Shown: in pieces, positions 27,700-38,351 of the stretch | Layout of the letters: each line of letters begins with the position of its first letter | Position numbering within the stretch: the first letter of the stretch is position 1 | Origin: Xanthobacter sp. NM-59 | GTDB lineage: Bacteria > Pseudomonadota > Alphaproteobacteria > Rhizobiales > Xanthobacteraceae | NCBI RefSeq assembly: GCF_021401125.1 | Contig: NZ_JACBFQ010000007.1 | Span: 62,001-126,000 of the forward strand | Length of the DNA: 64,000 nt | Direction: 5' to 3' | Program-made: the position numbers and the translations under genes | Notes under the pieces: model-generated | Seen by the model: the letters and a program-made list of their open reading frames with translations, nothing else | Databases searched by the model: none | What the model was told of the DNA's origin: nothing

Positions 27700-30096
27700 A
27701 TGACGACCAATTTTCGTGGTTTCACTGAAGTTTTCCTTTTGGGCTTTGCGTTTACGGGCGGCGGCGTGGGCTTGGCGAAGGCCCAGCAAGCAGCTGCGGA
27801 ACTCGAGTTGCCGACCGTGGAAGTGGTCGGCTCCGCATCCGCGGAAGGCGACGACGGCGCGTCGGTTGCCGCCGGTGTGCGGGGCGCCGCCAACGGCCGG
27901 GCCACTCCGTCCTCCGCCTCCCCCGTGATCGATTATGTCGCGACGGATTCACGCGTCGGTACCAAGACCGATACCCCGCTGATCGAGACGCCCCAATCCA
28001 TCACCGTGATCGGCGACGAGCAGATGCGCGACCAGGGCGTGCAGAATGTTCAGGAGGCGCTGCGCTATACCCCCGGGGTCCTGGGCGGGGCCTTCGGCGT
28101 GGATACGCGCAGCGACTACAACTATATTCGCGGCATTCCCGCCACTTACTTCATTGATGGGCTGCGCAGCAGCTTCGGCTACACCTATACAATCCCCATC
28201 GAGCCCTATGCCCTGGAGCGCGTGGAAGTGCTGCGCGGGCCGGCCTCCATGCTCTATGGTCAGGCGCCTGTGGGCGGCATCGTCAACGGCGTCTCCAAGC
28301 TGCCGCTGACGACGCCGCGCAACGAAGTTACTGTCGAATATGGCTCTTTCGACTTCAAACAGTTCAAGTTCGACAGCAGCGGCCCGCTGACCCAGGACGG
28401 CAAGTGGCTCTATCGCGTCGTCGGCCTCGCCCGTGATGCGGACACGCAGGTTGACTATGTGGGCGACGACCGCCTGATGATCGCGCCCTCCCTCACCTAC
28501 CGGCCAACGGACGACACGTCCATCACGTTGCTGGCCAACATCCGCGATGACAAGACCGGTTCCACCCAGCAATTCCTGCCGGCGCTTGGCACGCTCACGC
28601 CTAATGCATATGGCCAGCGCGCAAATTTCAGCACTTTTGTGGGTGAGCCCGGAGATTACTACAACACCCGGCAACAATCCTTGGAGATGCTCCTCGACCA
28701 CAGGTTCAATGAGAGCCTGAAGCTCCACAGCGTCACGCGCTATACACACACCGAGAATGACTACCAGTCCACCTATGCGGCCGTCATGACACCCTCGCGC
28801 GTGGCCGTCTTCAACGCGCTTTTGGGGGGGCCGATCTTCAATCCGGCCTATGCCCCCTACCTCAATGCCGGGCAAAGTCAGATCGCCCGCGCCGTGACCA
28901 AGCAAAACACCGACACGGGCGTGCTGGCCTCCGACACCTACCTGTCCGGCACGTTCCAGACCGGCATCTTCGAGCACAAGCTGACGGGCGGCATCGACTA
29001 CACGCGCTTCGCGATGGACTTGGAGACGGCCGGCACCCTGGTGGACAATGCACTGCCCGGACAGCCGCGCTTCGACATCTATGCGCCGCTCTACGGCCAG
29101 TCGACCTATCTTTATTCCCTCAGCGGCGGCATTGTCTCACCCTATGCCATTCCCATGTCCGCGCAGCCCCACGAGGTGCAGAGCGACGTGGGCCTCTACC
29201 TCCAGGACCAGATCAAGGCCGGGCCCTGGCGCGCCGTGCTCGGGCTGCGGGAAGATTGGCTCACCATCGAGCAGGACGGGTCGCCCTCGGACAATATGAG
29301 CGCCACGTCCAGCCGGCTGGCCCTCATGTATGAAACCGATTTCGGCCTTGCCCCGTATGCGAGCTATTCCACCTCCTTCACGCCGCAGCCGGGCGCGCTG
29401 GTGGGCTCCAGCATCTTTGCGACGGCCTATGGCGAGGCGCTCACACCCGCCAAGCCACTCCAGGGCGAGCAAGTTGAAATCGGCTTCAAATACGAGCACC
29501 CCACATTGCCGCTGGCGGTTAATGGCTCGCTCTATGAGCTGACGCAGAGAAACGCCATCGTCCAGCCCGACTTCCTGTTCGATGCCGTCGGCGGCGCGGA
29601 CATCAAGGTGCGTGGATTTGAGATCGACGTCACCGGCAAGATTCTGCCCGAATTGAAGATGATCGCCTCCTATTCTTACACCGACGCCACCTATGACCGC
29701 TATCCGGAGCTTTACCCCTACGCTTCGGGCATCTCTGAATTCATGCAGGGCAAGCCGGTCAGCGGCATCCCGAAGAATCTGGCCTCGCTGTGGGGTGTCT
29801 ACACGGCGCAGGGCGGCGCGATGAAGGGATGGTCCGTCGGTGGAGGCGTGCGATATGTCGGGGCTTCGCAAAGCTTTGGACGCGATGTCGCCACCCAGCA
29901 GGCCCTCTATGTGAGGACACCGGCCTACACGCTCTTCGATGCCATGCTGGCGTGGGAGAATGAGGATTGGCGCTGGCAGCTGAACGCGCAGAACCTTGCC
30001 AACACCTTCTATGTGGTGAGCTGCACCGCCTATCGCGGCGATTGCGCCATTGGCCAGGCCCGCACCGTGATCACCAGCCTGACCTACAAGTTCTGA
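27700..30096 (+). CDS. TonB-dependent siderophore receptor
   Basis: 798 residues. Signal peptide to about residue 29 (FLLGFAFTGGGVGLAKAQ), plug domain with IETPQSITVIGDEQMRDQG and VEVLRGPASMLYGQAPVGG, then a 22-strand barrel ending YRGDCAIGQARTVITSLTYKF with the terminal aromatic. It transports a ferric siderophore (hydroxamate/FhuA-FoxA-like by plug motifs) across the outer membrane with TonB energy. There is no N-terminal signalling domain. ATG 27700 chosen over TTG 27661. The next two genes are close downstream. Confidence 0.92.
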   Translation: MTTNFRGFTEVFLLGFAFTGGGVGLAKAQQAAAELELPTVEVVGSASAEGDDGASVAAGVRGAANGRATPSSASPVIDYVATDSRVGTKTDTPLIETPQSITVIGDEQMRDQGVQNVQEALRYTPGVLGGAFGVDTRSDYNYIRGIPATYFIDGLRSSFGYTYTIPIEPYALERVEVLRGPASMLYGQAPVGGIVNGVSKLPLTTPRNEVTVEYGSFDFKQFKFDSSGPLTQDGKWLYRVVGLARDADTQVDYVGDDRLMIAPSLTYRPTDDTSITLLANIRDDKTGSTQQFLPALGTLTPNAYGQRANFSTFVGEPGDYYNTRQQSLEMLLDHRFNESLKLHSVTRYTHTENDYQSTYAAVMTPSRVAVFNALLGGPIFNPAYAPYLNAGQSQIARAVTKQNTDTGVLASDTYLSGTFQTGIFEHKLTGGIDYTRFAMDLETAGTLVDNALPGQPRFDIYAPLYGQSTYLYSLSGGIVSPYAIPMSAQPHEVQSDVGLYLQDQIKAGPWRAVLGLREDWLTIEQDGSPSDNMSATSSRLALMYETDFGLAPYASYSTSFTPQPGALVGSSIFATAYGEALTPAKPLQGEQVEIGFKYEHPTLPLAVNGSLYELTQRNAIVQPDFLFDAVGGADIKVRGFEIDVTGKILPELKMIASYSYTDATYDRYPELYPYASGISEFMQGKPVSGIPKNLASLWGVYTAQGGAMKGWSVGGGVRYVGASQSFGRDVATQQALYVRTPAYTLFDAMLAWENEDWRWQLNAQNLANTFYVVSCTAYRGDCAIGQARTVITSLTYKF

Positions 30097-30125
30097 CCGC
30101 ACCCCATGCGACACGCGGAGCAGCG

Positions 30126-30707
30126 ATGACCTTCATGCCAGCGATCGAGATGCTGGGGAGCCTGGCCGGCTTGGTGCCGCTCCTGTGCGGCGTCGTTCTC
30201 CTGCGTCGATGCTGGCGCCAGCGGGATGCGTCGGCGAGGACGCTCGCAGCGGGGTGGGGGCTCATCCTCGCCGGCGTCTGGATGTTTGCGCGGGCCTTCG
30301 GGGTCAAACCCGGCATCGCATCCGCCCTTCTCGCCCTCTCCCTCATCGCCTTCGCCGTGATCGCGGTGCGGGTGGATGTCCGGCAGGCGCGCTGGCGCAA
30401 GGCGGCGCCCGCGACCTTCGAGCCGGAACCCCGCCGCACCGACTGGATGCGTGCAGGAGCCAAGGCATTCCTGGCCGTCGTCCTGTCGGGGTTCACGGCC
30501 ATTGGCCTCGGCGTGGCCTTCGCGGTCGCCATGCCTCTGGGGCCCCATGATCGCATCGTCATCGGCGGCGTGCTGGTGCCGATCCTGTGGGGCGCGGGCA
30601 TGGCCTGGACCCTTTCCGATGCCCGCCTCGCGCGAGCCACGGCGGCGCTCCTGGCGGCCTCCGTCTTCGGCTATGGCATCGCTTTTTTGCCAAAGGTCAT
30701 GGGCTGA
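30126..30707 (+). CDS. Small multi-helix membrane protein of an iron-uptake operon
   Basis: 193 residues with about five to six predicted membrane helices (for example LAGLVPLLCGVVLL, GWGLILAGVWMFARAFG, ASALLALSLIAFAVIAV and two C-terminal ones). The family is not firmly recognised; small membrane proteins of this kind are often found between siderophore receptors and PepSY proteins. CGGAG lies six bases before ATG 30126. Its stop overlaps the next start (TGATG at 30705-30709). Confidence 0.65.
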   Translation: MTFMPAIEMLGSLAGLVPLLCGVVLLRRCWRQRDASARTLAAGWGLILAGVWMFARAFGVKPGIASALLALSLIAFAVIAVRVDVRQARWRKAAPATFEPEPRRTDWMRAGAKAFLAVVLSGFTAIGLGVAFAVAMPLGPHDRIVIGGVLVPILWGAGMAWTLSDARLARATAALLAASVFGYGIAFLPKVMG

Positions 30708-32209
30708 TGCGCCAGCGGATCGAAGTCCGGGCGGCCCGCCGCCCCTGGCTCTCGGCGGATTTCGTGCGCGCCATGTTGGCGGGGCATTCCGCGTTGGGGC
30801 TCGGCTTTGCGGCCCTGATCTATATCGTCTGCTTCACCGGAACAGTGGCGGTGTTCCTGAACGAGTTCAAGCGTTGGGAACAGCCGGACGCCCCCGTGGC
30901 CCCACAAGGCGTGACCGCAGACGCTGTCGCCGCGGCCTTCGCCGCCGCCCATGCGCGATCGCTGGCGGAAGGGGGCGCGGACGCGATCTATATCGCGGGC
31001 CCCGGGCCGATCAGCCCGCGCTTCGAGATTCATTATGACGACCATCATGCGGGCGTCGAAGGCGAGTGGCTGGCAGATGGGAACGGCTCTCTTGTCACGC
31101 CGCTGCGCGCGCCATGGTCTGAATTCCTGGCGGAGCTGCACACGGCGCTGCACCTGCCGCGCGCGTGGGGCACCTTCCTGGTCGGGCTTGTGGGCGTGGC
31201 GCTGCTCTCCTCGCTGATCTCCGGCCTGCTGTCCCATCCGCGCATCTTCAAGGATGCCTTCGCTCTCAGATGGGGCGGTTCGCGCCGGCTGCAGGAAGCG
31301 GACCTTCATAACCGCCTCGGGGTGTGGGGCCTGCCCTTTCATCTTGTGGTGTCGCTCACCGGGGCGCTGCTGGGGCTCTCGACACTGATCATCGGCATCC
31401 TGGCACTCGCCGCCTATGACGGGGAATCGGAAAGGGCCTTCGCCGAGATCCTTGGCCCCATGGCCCGCGCCGACGAGACCCCCGCCCCCCTGCCCGATAT
31501 CGCGGCCATGATCCGCCAGATCGAAGCCACGGTGCCCCACGCCCGGTTCGTCAGCGCGCGGGCGCAGCACATCGGCGCCGCGGGGCAGATGGTGCACCTC
31601 GGCATGAGAACACCTGGCCAGATCGCAATGGCCAACACCTATTACTTCGACGGCCAGGGCACCCGGCTCGGCGATGGCGGCCTTGAAACGGGCGGCATTG
31701 GCCAGCAGATCCTCGGCATGCTGCAGCCGCTCCACATCGGGTGGTTCGGCGGCATGGCGGTGAAGGTCGCCTATGGCCTGCTCGGCGCGGCTTTGACCCT
31801 CGTGACCTATAGCGGCGTGACCATCTGGCTGGCACGGCGCCGCGACAAGGGGCAGCCGGCTCCCGGCTGGGAAACGGCCTGGTCCGCTTTGGGCTGGGGC
31901 CAGCCTCTCGCCCTTGCCACCACTGCCGGCGCCTCTCTCGTGATGGACGCAGGGGCCCTTCTGCCGATCTATCTGACGACGATGGCCGCGGCTTTTGCCG
32001 CCGCCTTTGCCACCAGGCACAGCATCGGCACCCCGCGCTTGCTGCGCCTTGCCACCGCCCTGGCGTTCGGCGCGGTGGCCCTTCTCCACACGACCCTCTG
32101 GGCCGGCCTGGGGAGCGACCCCATGGCGACCGCCATCAACGCCATCCTTGTGGGCTGCGCACTGCTCCTGGCCGCCTCCACCTTCCACCGCAAATGGAAG
32201 GGCGCCTGA
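30707..32209 (+). CDS. PepSY-associated membrane protein, probable ferric-siderophore reductase/uptake component
   Basis: 500 residues. A first membrane helix (about 20-40), a large extracytoplasmic PepSY-type region, then helices near 150, 210, 345 and several at the C-terminus. Conserved histidines are seen in ELHTALHLPRAWGTF and DLHNRLGVWGLPFHL, typical of the PepSY_TM family. Such proteins are encoded beside siderophore receptors and are thought to help release or reduce iron at the inner membrane. Coupled to the previous gene by a one-base overlap. Confidence 0.82.
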   Translation: MRQRIEVRAARRPWLSADFVRAMLAGHSALGLGFAALIYIVCFTGTVAVFLNEFKRWEQPDAPVAPQGVTADAVAAAFAAAHARSLAEGGADAIYIAGPGPISPRFEIHYDDHHAGVEGEWLADGNGSLVTPLRAPWSEFLAELHTALHLPRAWGTFLVGLVGVALLSSLISGLLSHPRIFKDAFALRWGGSRRLQEADLHNRLGVWGLPFHLVVSLTGALLGLSTLIIGILALAAYDGESERAFAEILGPMARADETPAPLPDIAAMIRQIEATVPHARFVSARAQHIGAAGQMVHLGMRTPGQIAMANTYYFDGQGTRLGDGGLETGGIGQQILGMLQPLHIGWFGGMAVKVAYGLLGAALTLVTYSGVTIWLARRRDKGQPAPGWETAWSALGWGQPLALATTAGASLVMDAGALLPIYLTTMAAAFAAAFATRHSIGTPRLLRLATALAFGAVALLHTTLWAGLGSDPMATAINAILVGCALLLAASTFHRKWKGA

Positions 32210-32436
32210 CAGGCCAGGGCATTTCCCCGGCCGGCAACAGAAGAAACGACAACTCATTGAGTTAAAATGATTATTCCTGAATGCGGCGTCCGCTTCGCTC
32301 GAAAGGCCCTTACGGCACCGAGCGGACCCTTGCGGTGAGCACCGCGGGCTCCGGTGTCTGGTCCGCCGTCATGTGCGGTCAACGCGCGCCGGTTCACCGC
32401 CGCTCCGTTCCGAGGCGGAGCTGAGCGCTTTCGCGT

Positions 32437-32814
32437 TCAACGCCCGGGCTTGAAATACACCCTGAACCGATCCTCATCTCCGCCCATGGAGAAGCGATCC
32501 GTGTACCAATCGTCCGGATGCCGCTCGAACGCCTCCCAGACGAACAGACCGAACATCAGCGCTGCGAGTTCAGGATTGGCCATCGCCGCGCGTTCGTAAA
32601 TGGGCTGATACGCGGTCCCTCGCCAATCGGCGCCCGGAATCCAGGAGGATGTCTCGATCCTGCTCCCCGCAATCCGTGTATCGAGGGCGGCCCGTATGGC
32701 TTGGAGCTCCTCGGGTGCAAGGCGAGAGACAGCCAGCCTATAAGTTCGGCCCCGCTCTCCGCTGGAAAGAGTGCCGGTAATGGCCTTGTCAGACGTCAGG
32801 TCTCGGATCGTCAC
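32437..32814 (-). CDS. Hypothetical protein
   Basis: 125 residues from GTG 32814, with a GGATGAG-like site upstream. No signal peptide or membrane segment. The second half is aromatic-rich (SSWIPGADWRGTAYQP, LFVWEAFERHPDDWYTDR), which looks like a real folded protein rather than noise. No family recognised. It stands alone between the iron operon and poxB. Confidence 0.6.
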   Translation of the reverse strand: MTIRDLTSDKAITGTLSSGERGRTYRLAVSRLAPEELQAIRAALDTRIAGSRIETSSWIPGADWRGTAYQPIYERAAMANPELAALMFGLFVWEAFERHPDDWYTDRFSMGGDEDRFRVYFKPGR

Positions 32815-32947
32815 GTCAGCTCATCCGGATAGTATTCGACGACTAGCTTACCAATGCGCGGCCACGACACGCGCTACGATCGCTGCCCAGACAACGTCCT
32901 TGCAGTCATCACGCTTGCCGCGGCACGCGCCTCGCCCTGCCGCCGCT

Positions 32948-34690
32948 TCAGCGCGACAGCAGGTTCGTCTTCGCGAGATCGATCACGGCATCGCCCTTGC
33001 CGGCCATCACCGCGCGCAGCATCCAGAGGCTGAACCCCTTCACCTGCTCGATGCCGATGGTCGGCGGCATGGACAGCTCCTGCTTCGCCGTGACCACATC
33101 GAGCAGCGCCGGCCCGTCATGGGCCAGGATATCGGCAACGGCGGCCGGCAGATCCCCCGGATCCTCGACGCGAATGGCGTGGATGCCCATCGCCCGCGCC
33201 ATGGCGGCAAAATCCGGATTATCCAGATCGACGCCCGCGCCCGCATCGACGAAGCCCGCCGCCTTCATCTCCAGCGCGACGAAGCCGAGCACGCCGTTGT
33301 TGAACACCACGACCTTCACCGGAATCTGATGCTGCTTCAGCGAGATGACGTCGCCCATCAGCATAGAGAAGCCGCCATCGCCGGAGAGCGTGACCACCTG
33401 CCGGCCGGGCTGGGCGCTGGCGATACCGATCGCCTGCGGCATGGCATTCGCCATGGAACCGTGGGTGAGCGAGCCGATGAGGCGGCGCCTGCCGTTCATC
33501 TTCAGGTAGCGCGCGGCCCACACCGTGCAGGTCCCCACATCCGCGGTAAACACGGCGTCGTCGCTCGCCGCCTCGCTCAGCACGCGCGCGACATATTGGG
33601 GATGGATCAGCTTACGGCCCGGCGTGCCCTTGGCAAGCTCATCGAGCCCTTCGCGGGCATGGGCATAATGCTTGATCGCGCTATCGAGAAAGCTCGTGTC
33701 GCTCTTCGCGGTCAGCTTCGGCAGCAGCGCCGCGAGCGTGGCCTTGATGTCGCCGACGATGCCGAGATCGAGGCTCGCCCGGCGGCCGAGCTGCTCCGGC
33801 CGGATGTCGATCTGGGCGACCTTGCAGCCGGTCGGCAGGAACTGCTTGTAAGGAAAGTCGGTGCCGAGCATCAGCAGCAGGTCGCAGCCCTGCATCGCGG
33901 CATAGCCCGAGGAGAAACCGATAAAGCCGGTCATGCCGACATCATACGGGTTGTCGTACTCCACATGCTCCTTGCCGCCCAGAGCGTGAACGATGGGGCT
34001 CTTGAGCGTTCCCGCCAGCTCCATCAGCTCGGCGTGGGCGCCGGCGCAGCCGCGTCCGGTGAAAAGCGTCACGCGCTTTGCGCCGTTGAGCAATTCCGCG
34101 AGGGCATCGAGATCGGGTTCGGAGGGGCTAACCACGGGGCGCGGCGGCACCAGGGCCCGCCGGGTGCCGATGGGGTGCTCCGGCGCGGCCTTCAGCGCGA
34201 TGTCGCCCGGCAGCACGACCACCGCCACCCCCTGCTGGCCGATCGCGGCGCGGATGGCATTATCCAGGACATAGGGAAGCTGCGCCGGATCGGAGATCAG
34301 CTCACAATAGTGGCTGCATTCCTTGAACAGGTTCTGCGGATGCGTTTCCTGGAAATAGCCCCCGCCAATCTCCGCCGTCGGGATGTGGGCGGCGATGGCC
34401 AGCACCGGCGTGCGGGTGCGATGGGCATCGAACAGGCCGTTGATGAGGTGCAGGTTGCCCGGCCCGCATGAGCCGGCGCAGACCGCCAGCTCACCGGTGG
34501 CCTGCGCTTCGCCGGAGGCCGCGAAGGCCGCGACCTCTTCATGGCGCAGGCCGACCCATTCGATACCGGGGCGCTCGCGGATCGCCTCGGTAATGGCGTT
34601 GAGGCTATCGCCCACCACGCCATAGATGCGCTTGACCCCGACCTCTTCCAGGGTCTCAACGACGAAGTCGGCAACAGTCTTTGCTGGCAT
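32948..34690 (-). CDS. poxB: Pyruvate dehydrogenase (quinone), PoxB type
   Basis: 580 residues, close to E. coli PoxB (572). ThDP enzyme: the catalytic glutamate in [17 protein letters not shown], and the ThDP-Mg motif [18 protein letters not shown] through VVVFNN. The FAD-binding middle domain is present, as is a C-terminal tail ending [12 protein letters not shown] of the kind that mediates membrane binding. It oxidises pyruvate to acetate plus CO2 and passes electrons to quinone. Last gene of a tight operon, seven bases after mqo. Related oxidases are possible, but the C-terminus favours PoxB. Confidence 0.88.
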   Translation of the reverse strand: MPAKTVADFVVETLEEVGVKRIYGVVGDSLNAITEAIRERPGIEWVGLRHEEVAAFAASGEAQATGELAVCAGSCGPGNLHLINGLFDAHRTRTPVLAIAAHIPTAEIGGGYFQETHPQNLFKECSHYCELISDPAQLPYVLDNAIRAAIGQQGVAVVVLPGDIALKAAPEHPIGTRRALVPPRPVVSPSEPDLDALAELLNGAKRVTLFTGRGCAGAHAELMELAGTLKSPIVHALGGKEHVEYDNPYDVGMTGFIGFSSGYAAMQGCDLLLMLGTDFPYKQFLPTGCKVAQIDIRPEQLGRRASLDLGIVGDIKATLAALLPKLTAKSDTSFLDSAIKHYAHAREGLDELAKGTPGRKLIHPQYVARVLSEAASDDAVFTADVGTCTVWAARYLKMNGRRRLIGSLTHGSMANAMPQAIGIASAQPGRQVVTLSGDGGFSMLMGDVISLKQHQIPVKVVVFNNGVLGFVALEMKAAGFVDAGAGVDLDNPDFAAMARAMGIHAIRVEDPGDLPAAVADILAHDGPALLDVVTAKQELSMPPTIGIEQVKGFSLWMLRAVMAGKGDAVIDLAKTNLLSR

Positions 34691-34697
34691 GGCGTCC

Positions 34698-36194
34698 TCA
34701 AATATTGTCGATCTTCAGCACCGGCGCGGTGTCCGCGCGCGTACGGGCGCAGGCTTCGGCATCAACCTTCAGATCGATGCCATAGGTCGGGATCATCCGC
34801 TTCAGGGCCGGCAGCCACTCCTCGTCCGTCAGGCGCTCGGCGAAGCAGGTCTGAAGGACCTCCATGGCGATGAAGGCGGCGGTCGAGGCGCCCGGCGAGG
34901 CGCCGAGCAGAGCCACCAGCGACTTGTCCGCGGCCGGGACCAGCTCCGTGCCGAACTCGAGATAGCCGCCCTCATGTCCACTGGGCTTGATGATCTGGAC
35001 GCGCTGGCCGGCAACCGCTTCCTTCCAGTCGCCCCGCGCGGCGTTCGGGAAAAACTGCTTCAGGACGCCGAACTGGTGGGAAGAACTCTGAAGCACCTGC
35101 CCGATCAGATACTCAGTCAGGCTCATATTATTCTTGGCGACATCAAGCAGCGGCAGAATATTGAAGGGGGTGATGGATTCGAACAGGTCCAGCAGCGAGC
35201 CCTGCTTGAGGAATTTGGTCGAGAAGCCCGCATAGGGCCCGAACAGCAGGGACTTCTTGCCGCCAATGATGCGCGTGTCGAGATGGGGCACGGACATGGG
35301 CGGCGAGCCGCTGGCCGCCTTGCCATAGACCTTCGCGTGGTGGCGCTGGCTCACCGCATCCACATCGCAGCGCAGCCAGATGCCGCTGACGGGGAAGCCG
35401 CCATAGCCCCGACCTTCCGGAATCTTGGACATCTGCAGAAGATCGAGCGCATCGCCGCCCGCGCCGATGAAGACGAACTTCGCCGAGACGCTCTCGCGGG
35501 ACTTGTCGGCGCCGTTCTCCACCGTCACACGCCAGCGTCCGTCCGCCTCGCGCTCCAGCCCGACCACCTGTCGGCTGTAATGCACCTCGAACCCGGTCTG
35601 GGCGCGCAGCTGCGCCACCAGAAGGTGGGTAAGGGAGCCGTAATCGACATCCGTTCCCGTGATGATGCGCGTCGCCGCCACCTTCTCGTCCGCGGCGCGC
35701 CCTTCCATGATGAGCGGCGCCCATTGCGCGATCTGGGCCGGGTCGTCGCTGAACTCCATGCCGTGATAGCAGTGGTGCGCGGACATCTCCTTGAAGCGCG
35801 CCTTGAGGAACGCAACGTTTTCCTCGCCCCATACGAAGCTCATGTGCGGGCAAGGATGGATGAAGGCGCGCGGATCGGGGATCGCGCCCTTGCGGACCAG
35901 ATGGGCCCAGAGCTGGCGCGAGATGTCGAATTCGGTGTTGACGATGAGCGCCTCGGAGATGTCCACCGAGCCGTCCGCCCGCTGCGGCGTGTAGTTCATC
36001 TCGCAATTGGCGGCATGGCCGGTGCCGGCATTGTTCCAGGAGTTGGAGCTCTCCTGGCCGCAATCGGCCAGCCGCTCATACATGACGACCGAAAGCGAGG
36101 GCTCCAGCTCCTTCAGCACGGTGCCGAGGGTGGCGCCCATGATACCGGCGCCGATGAGGACGATATCGGGATTTTCGATGGACGGTTGCGACAC
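34698..36194 (-). CDS. mqo: Malate:quinone oxidoreductase
   Basis: 498 residues. N-terminal FAD-binding [19 protein letters not shown], then [20 protein letters not shown] and the C-terminal [23 protein letters not shown]-type region typical of Mqo. A peripheral membrane flavoenzyme that oxidises malate to oxaloacetate and reduces quinone. Start is GTG 36194. It sits 17 bases after the cupin gene and seven before poxB, so the genes are surely cotranscribed. Confidence 0.92.
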   Translation of the reverse strand: MSQPSIENPDIVLIGAGIMGATLGTVLKELEPSLSVVMYERLADCGQESSNSWNNAGTGHAANCEMNYTPQRADGSVDISEALIVNTEFDISRQLWAHLVRKGAIPDPRAFIHPCPHMSFVWGEENVAFLKARFKEMSAHHCYHGMEFSDDPAQIAQWAPLIMEGRAADEKVAATRIITGTDVDYGSLTHLLVAQLRAQTGFEVHYSRQVVGLEREADGRWRVTVENGADKSRESVSAKFVFIGAGGDALDLLQMSKIPEGRGYGGFPVSGIWLRCDVDAVSQRHHAKVYGKAASGSPPMSVPHLDTRIIGGKKSLLFGPYAGFSTKFLKQGSLLDLFESITPFNILPLLDVAKNNMSLTEYLIGQVLQSSSHQFGVLKQFFPNAARGDWKEAVAGQRVQIIKPSGHEGGYLEFGTELVPAADKSLVALLGASPGASTAAFIAMEVLQTCFAERLTDEEWLPALKRMIPTYGIDLKVDAEACARTRADTAPVLKIDNI

Positions 36195-36211
36195 GGCAGG
36201 TCTCCACGCGT

Positions 36212-36607
36212 TCAGCTGTTGGCCTTCACAGGAACGAAGCCGAGATCGACCCCTTCCTCATACACCACATAAGCGCGGCGCCAGGGCTCGTCGCCGATCA
36301 GCCGCCACTTGTGGCCGGAGCCGGAATTGTCCTGAGCGATGAGGATGTCGCCCGGACGGATGGTGAAGGTGGCGCCGGACTTGGTTTCGAATTCCAGGGT
36401 CCCCGACAGGGTGATCACGTAGCGCGGCTCGGGATCCTGATGCCATTCGAAGGAGCCGCCGGAGGCGGTTTCGCGGAAGGAAATGTTCTTGGCTCCCGCC
36501 GCCTTGCCGATGAAGTCACCGCGCTCGCCGTCAGCGAGGGCGATCACGCCTTCCTCGAACAGGGAATTGCCATCGGGCCCGGTCCACATCCTGACACACC
36601 TGATCAT
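36212..36607 (-). CDS. Cupin-domain protein
   Basis: 131 residues with a single double-stranded beta-helix: motif 1 around FEWHQDPEPRYVITLSGTLEFE, motif 2 around IRPGDILIAQDNSGSGHKW. Histidines are placed for a metal site. Function unknown; its place between fumC and mqo in a gap-free operon suggests a role in C4-acid metabolism or its sensing. Confidence 0.75.
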   Translation of the reverse strand: MIRCVRMWTGPDGNSLFEEGVIALADGERGDFIGKAAGAKNISFRETASGGSFEWHQDPEPRYVITLSGTLEFETKSGATFTIRPGDILIAQDNSGSGHKWRLIGDEPWRRAYVVYEEGVDLGFVPVKANS

Positions 36608-36625
36608 CGCGTATCCCCCCTCGTT

Positions 36626-38086
36626 TCAAGCGCCAGCCAGCCCCGTGCCGACCATGTCCAGCGGCCGGATGGTCTTGTCGAAAAGCGCGGCATCCACCTT
36701 GCCGGACGCCAGCGCGGCTTCCCGCAGGGTCGTACCATCGGCAATCGCTTTTTCCGCGATGTGCGCGGCGTTCTGATAGCCGATGACCGGAGACAAAGCA
36801 GTGACCAGCATCACACTGCCGTTCACATATTCGTCGATCTTCTTGCGGTTGAGCTCGGTGCCCTCGACCGAGAACTCCCGGAACCTGGCACAGCCATCCG
36901 CGAGAATACGCGCGGAGTGCAGGAAGTTGTTGATGATGACGGGGCGCATGGCGTTGAGCTCGAAATTGCCCTGGCTGCCGGCCACCGAGACCGCGGTGTC
37001 GTTGCCCATGACCTGGATGGCGATCATGACCATGGCTTCGCACTGCGTGGGGTTCACCTTGCCCGGCATGATGGATGATCCGGGCTCGTTGGACGGCAGC
37101 AGGAGCTCGGCAAAGCCGCAGCGCGGGCCCGAGGCCAGCCAGCGCATGTCGTTGGCGATCTTCATCAGGGCCACGGCGAGCCCGCGCAGCGCCGCATGGG
37201 CCCGCACCATGGCGTCGAGGGAGCCCTGAGCCGCGAACTTGTTGGGTGCGGTGATGAAGGGCTTGCCGGTCAATTCGGCGATCTGGGCGGCGACGTCCGC
37301 CGCAAAGCCCTTCGGTGCGTTGAGGCCCGTTCCCACCGCGGTGCCGCCGACCGCCAACTGATAGAGGCCCGACCGGCTCGCCTCGATGGCGGCGATCGCA
37401 TCGCGGATCTGCCCCGCCCAGCCGTACCATTCCTGGCCGACGGTCAGGGGCACGGCGTCTTCCAGATGGGTGCGGCCGATCTTCACCACGTCCATCCAGG
37501 ACTCGGCCTTGCGCTCGATGGTCTCCACCAGCTTGACCACCTCCGGCACCAGAAGGTCGTCGATCGCCGCCACCGAGGCGATGTGCATGGCGGTGGGGAA
37601 GGTGTCGTTGGAGGACTGCCCCATATTGACGTCGTCGTTGGGACCAACCGGATGCTGGGTGCCGAGCGTGCCGCCGAGCAGCTGAATGGCCCGGTTCGAC
37701 AGCACCTCGTTGACGTTCATGTTGGACTGGGTGCCCGACCCGGTCTGCCAGACATAGAGCGGGAAATGATCGTCGAGCTTCCCGGCGATCGCTTCGTCCG
37801 CCGCGCGGATGATGGCGTCGCGCTTCTCCACCGGCAGGCGCCCCGCGGCTGCGTTCACCAGCGCGCAGGCTTTCTTCACATAGCCATAGGCGTGATAGAC
37901 CGCCTTCGGCATCCGGTCGCCACCGATGTTGAAGTGATGCAGGGACCGCTCCGTCTGCGCCCCCCAATAACGGTCGGCGGGGACCTCGACCTCACCCATG
38001 GAATCGAACTCGCGCCGGGTGCCGCTCGCCTGGATGCCAATGGGCAGGTCGAGCAACGTCCGGGTCTCGGGAGGAAGCGAAGTCAT
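36626..38086 (-). CDS. fumC: Class II fumarate hydratase
   Basis: 486 residues. Aspartase/fumarase superfamily with SSNDTFPTAMHIASV, GRTHLEDAVPLTVGQEW and the signature GSSIMPGKVNPTQCEA; the GKVNPTQCE form indicates fumarase rather than aspartase. Interconverts fumarate and malate without an Fe-S cluster. First gene of the fumC-cupin-mqo-poxB operon, so it makes the malate that Mqo uses. ATG 38086 kept; an ATG about 29 codons in is possible. A LysR gene lies 265 bases upstream on the same strand. Confidence 0.92.
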   Translation of the reverse strand: MTSLPPETRTLLDLPIGIQASGTRREFDSMGEVEVPADRYWGAQTERSLHHFNIGGDRMPKAVYHAYGYVKKACALVNAAAGRLPVEKRDAIIRAADEAIAGKLDDHFPLYVWQTGSGTQSNMNVNEVLSNRAIQLLGGTLGTQHPVGPNDDVNMGQSSNDTFPTAMHIASVAAIDDLLVPEVVKLVETIERKAESWMDVVKIGRTHLEDAVPLTVGQEWYGWAGQIRDAIAAIEASRSGLYQLAVGGTAVGTGLNAPKGFAADVAAQIAELTGKPFITAPNKFAAQGSLDAMVRAHAALRGLAVALMKIANDMRWLASGPRCGFAELLLPSNEPGSSIMPGKVNPTQCEAMVMIAIQVMGNDTAVSVAGSQGNFELNAMRPVIINNFLHSARILADGCARFREFSVEGTELNRKKIDEYVNGSVMLVTALSPVIGYQNAAHIAEKAIADGTTLREAALASGKVDAALFDKTIRPLDMVGTGLAGA

Positions 38087-38351
38087 AGTCGGAACTCCGA
38101 GCGGATTTGAGATGACAAGAACTGCGTCAGTCGCGGAAATCTGGAGCCATCAGACGCGGCCAAGCTTATGGGCTTCCGGAAGGCGGCCTATGGACCAATT
38201 CTGGCCGGGCCTGTGGCAAATGGCATCAGGACGGAGGGCGGATCGCGCCCCACTCCGCCGCCCCCTTTCCGAGGGCCCGCGCCTGACCGGCAGACCTGCC
38301 GGAATGCCGGCTGCACAAGCATTTGAAACGACATCGGTCGCAGCGGCCGGC

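Noticed and set aside
27579-27728. Short upstream frame overlapping the start of the TonB receptor gene
   Set aside because: No good ribosome binding site and no resemblance to known leader peptides; most likely chance.
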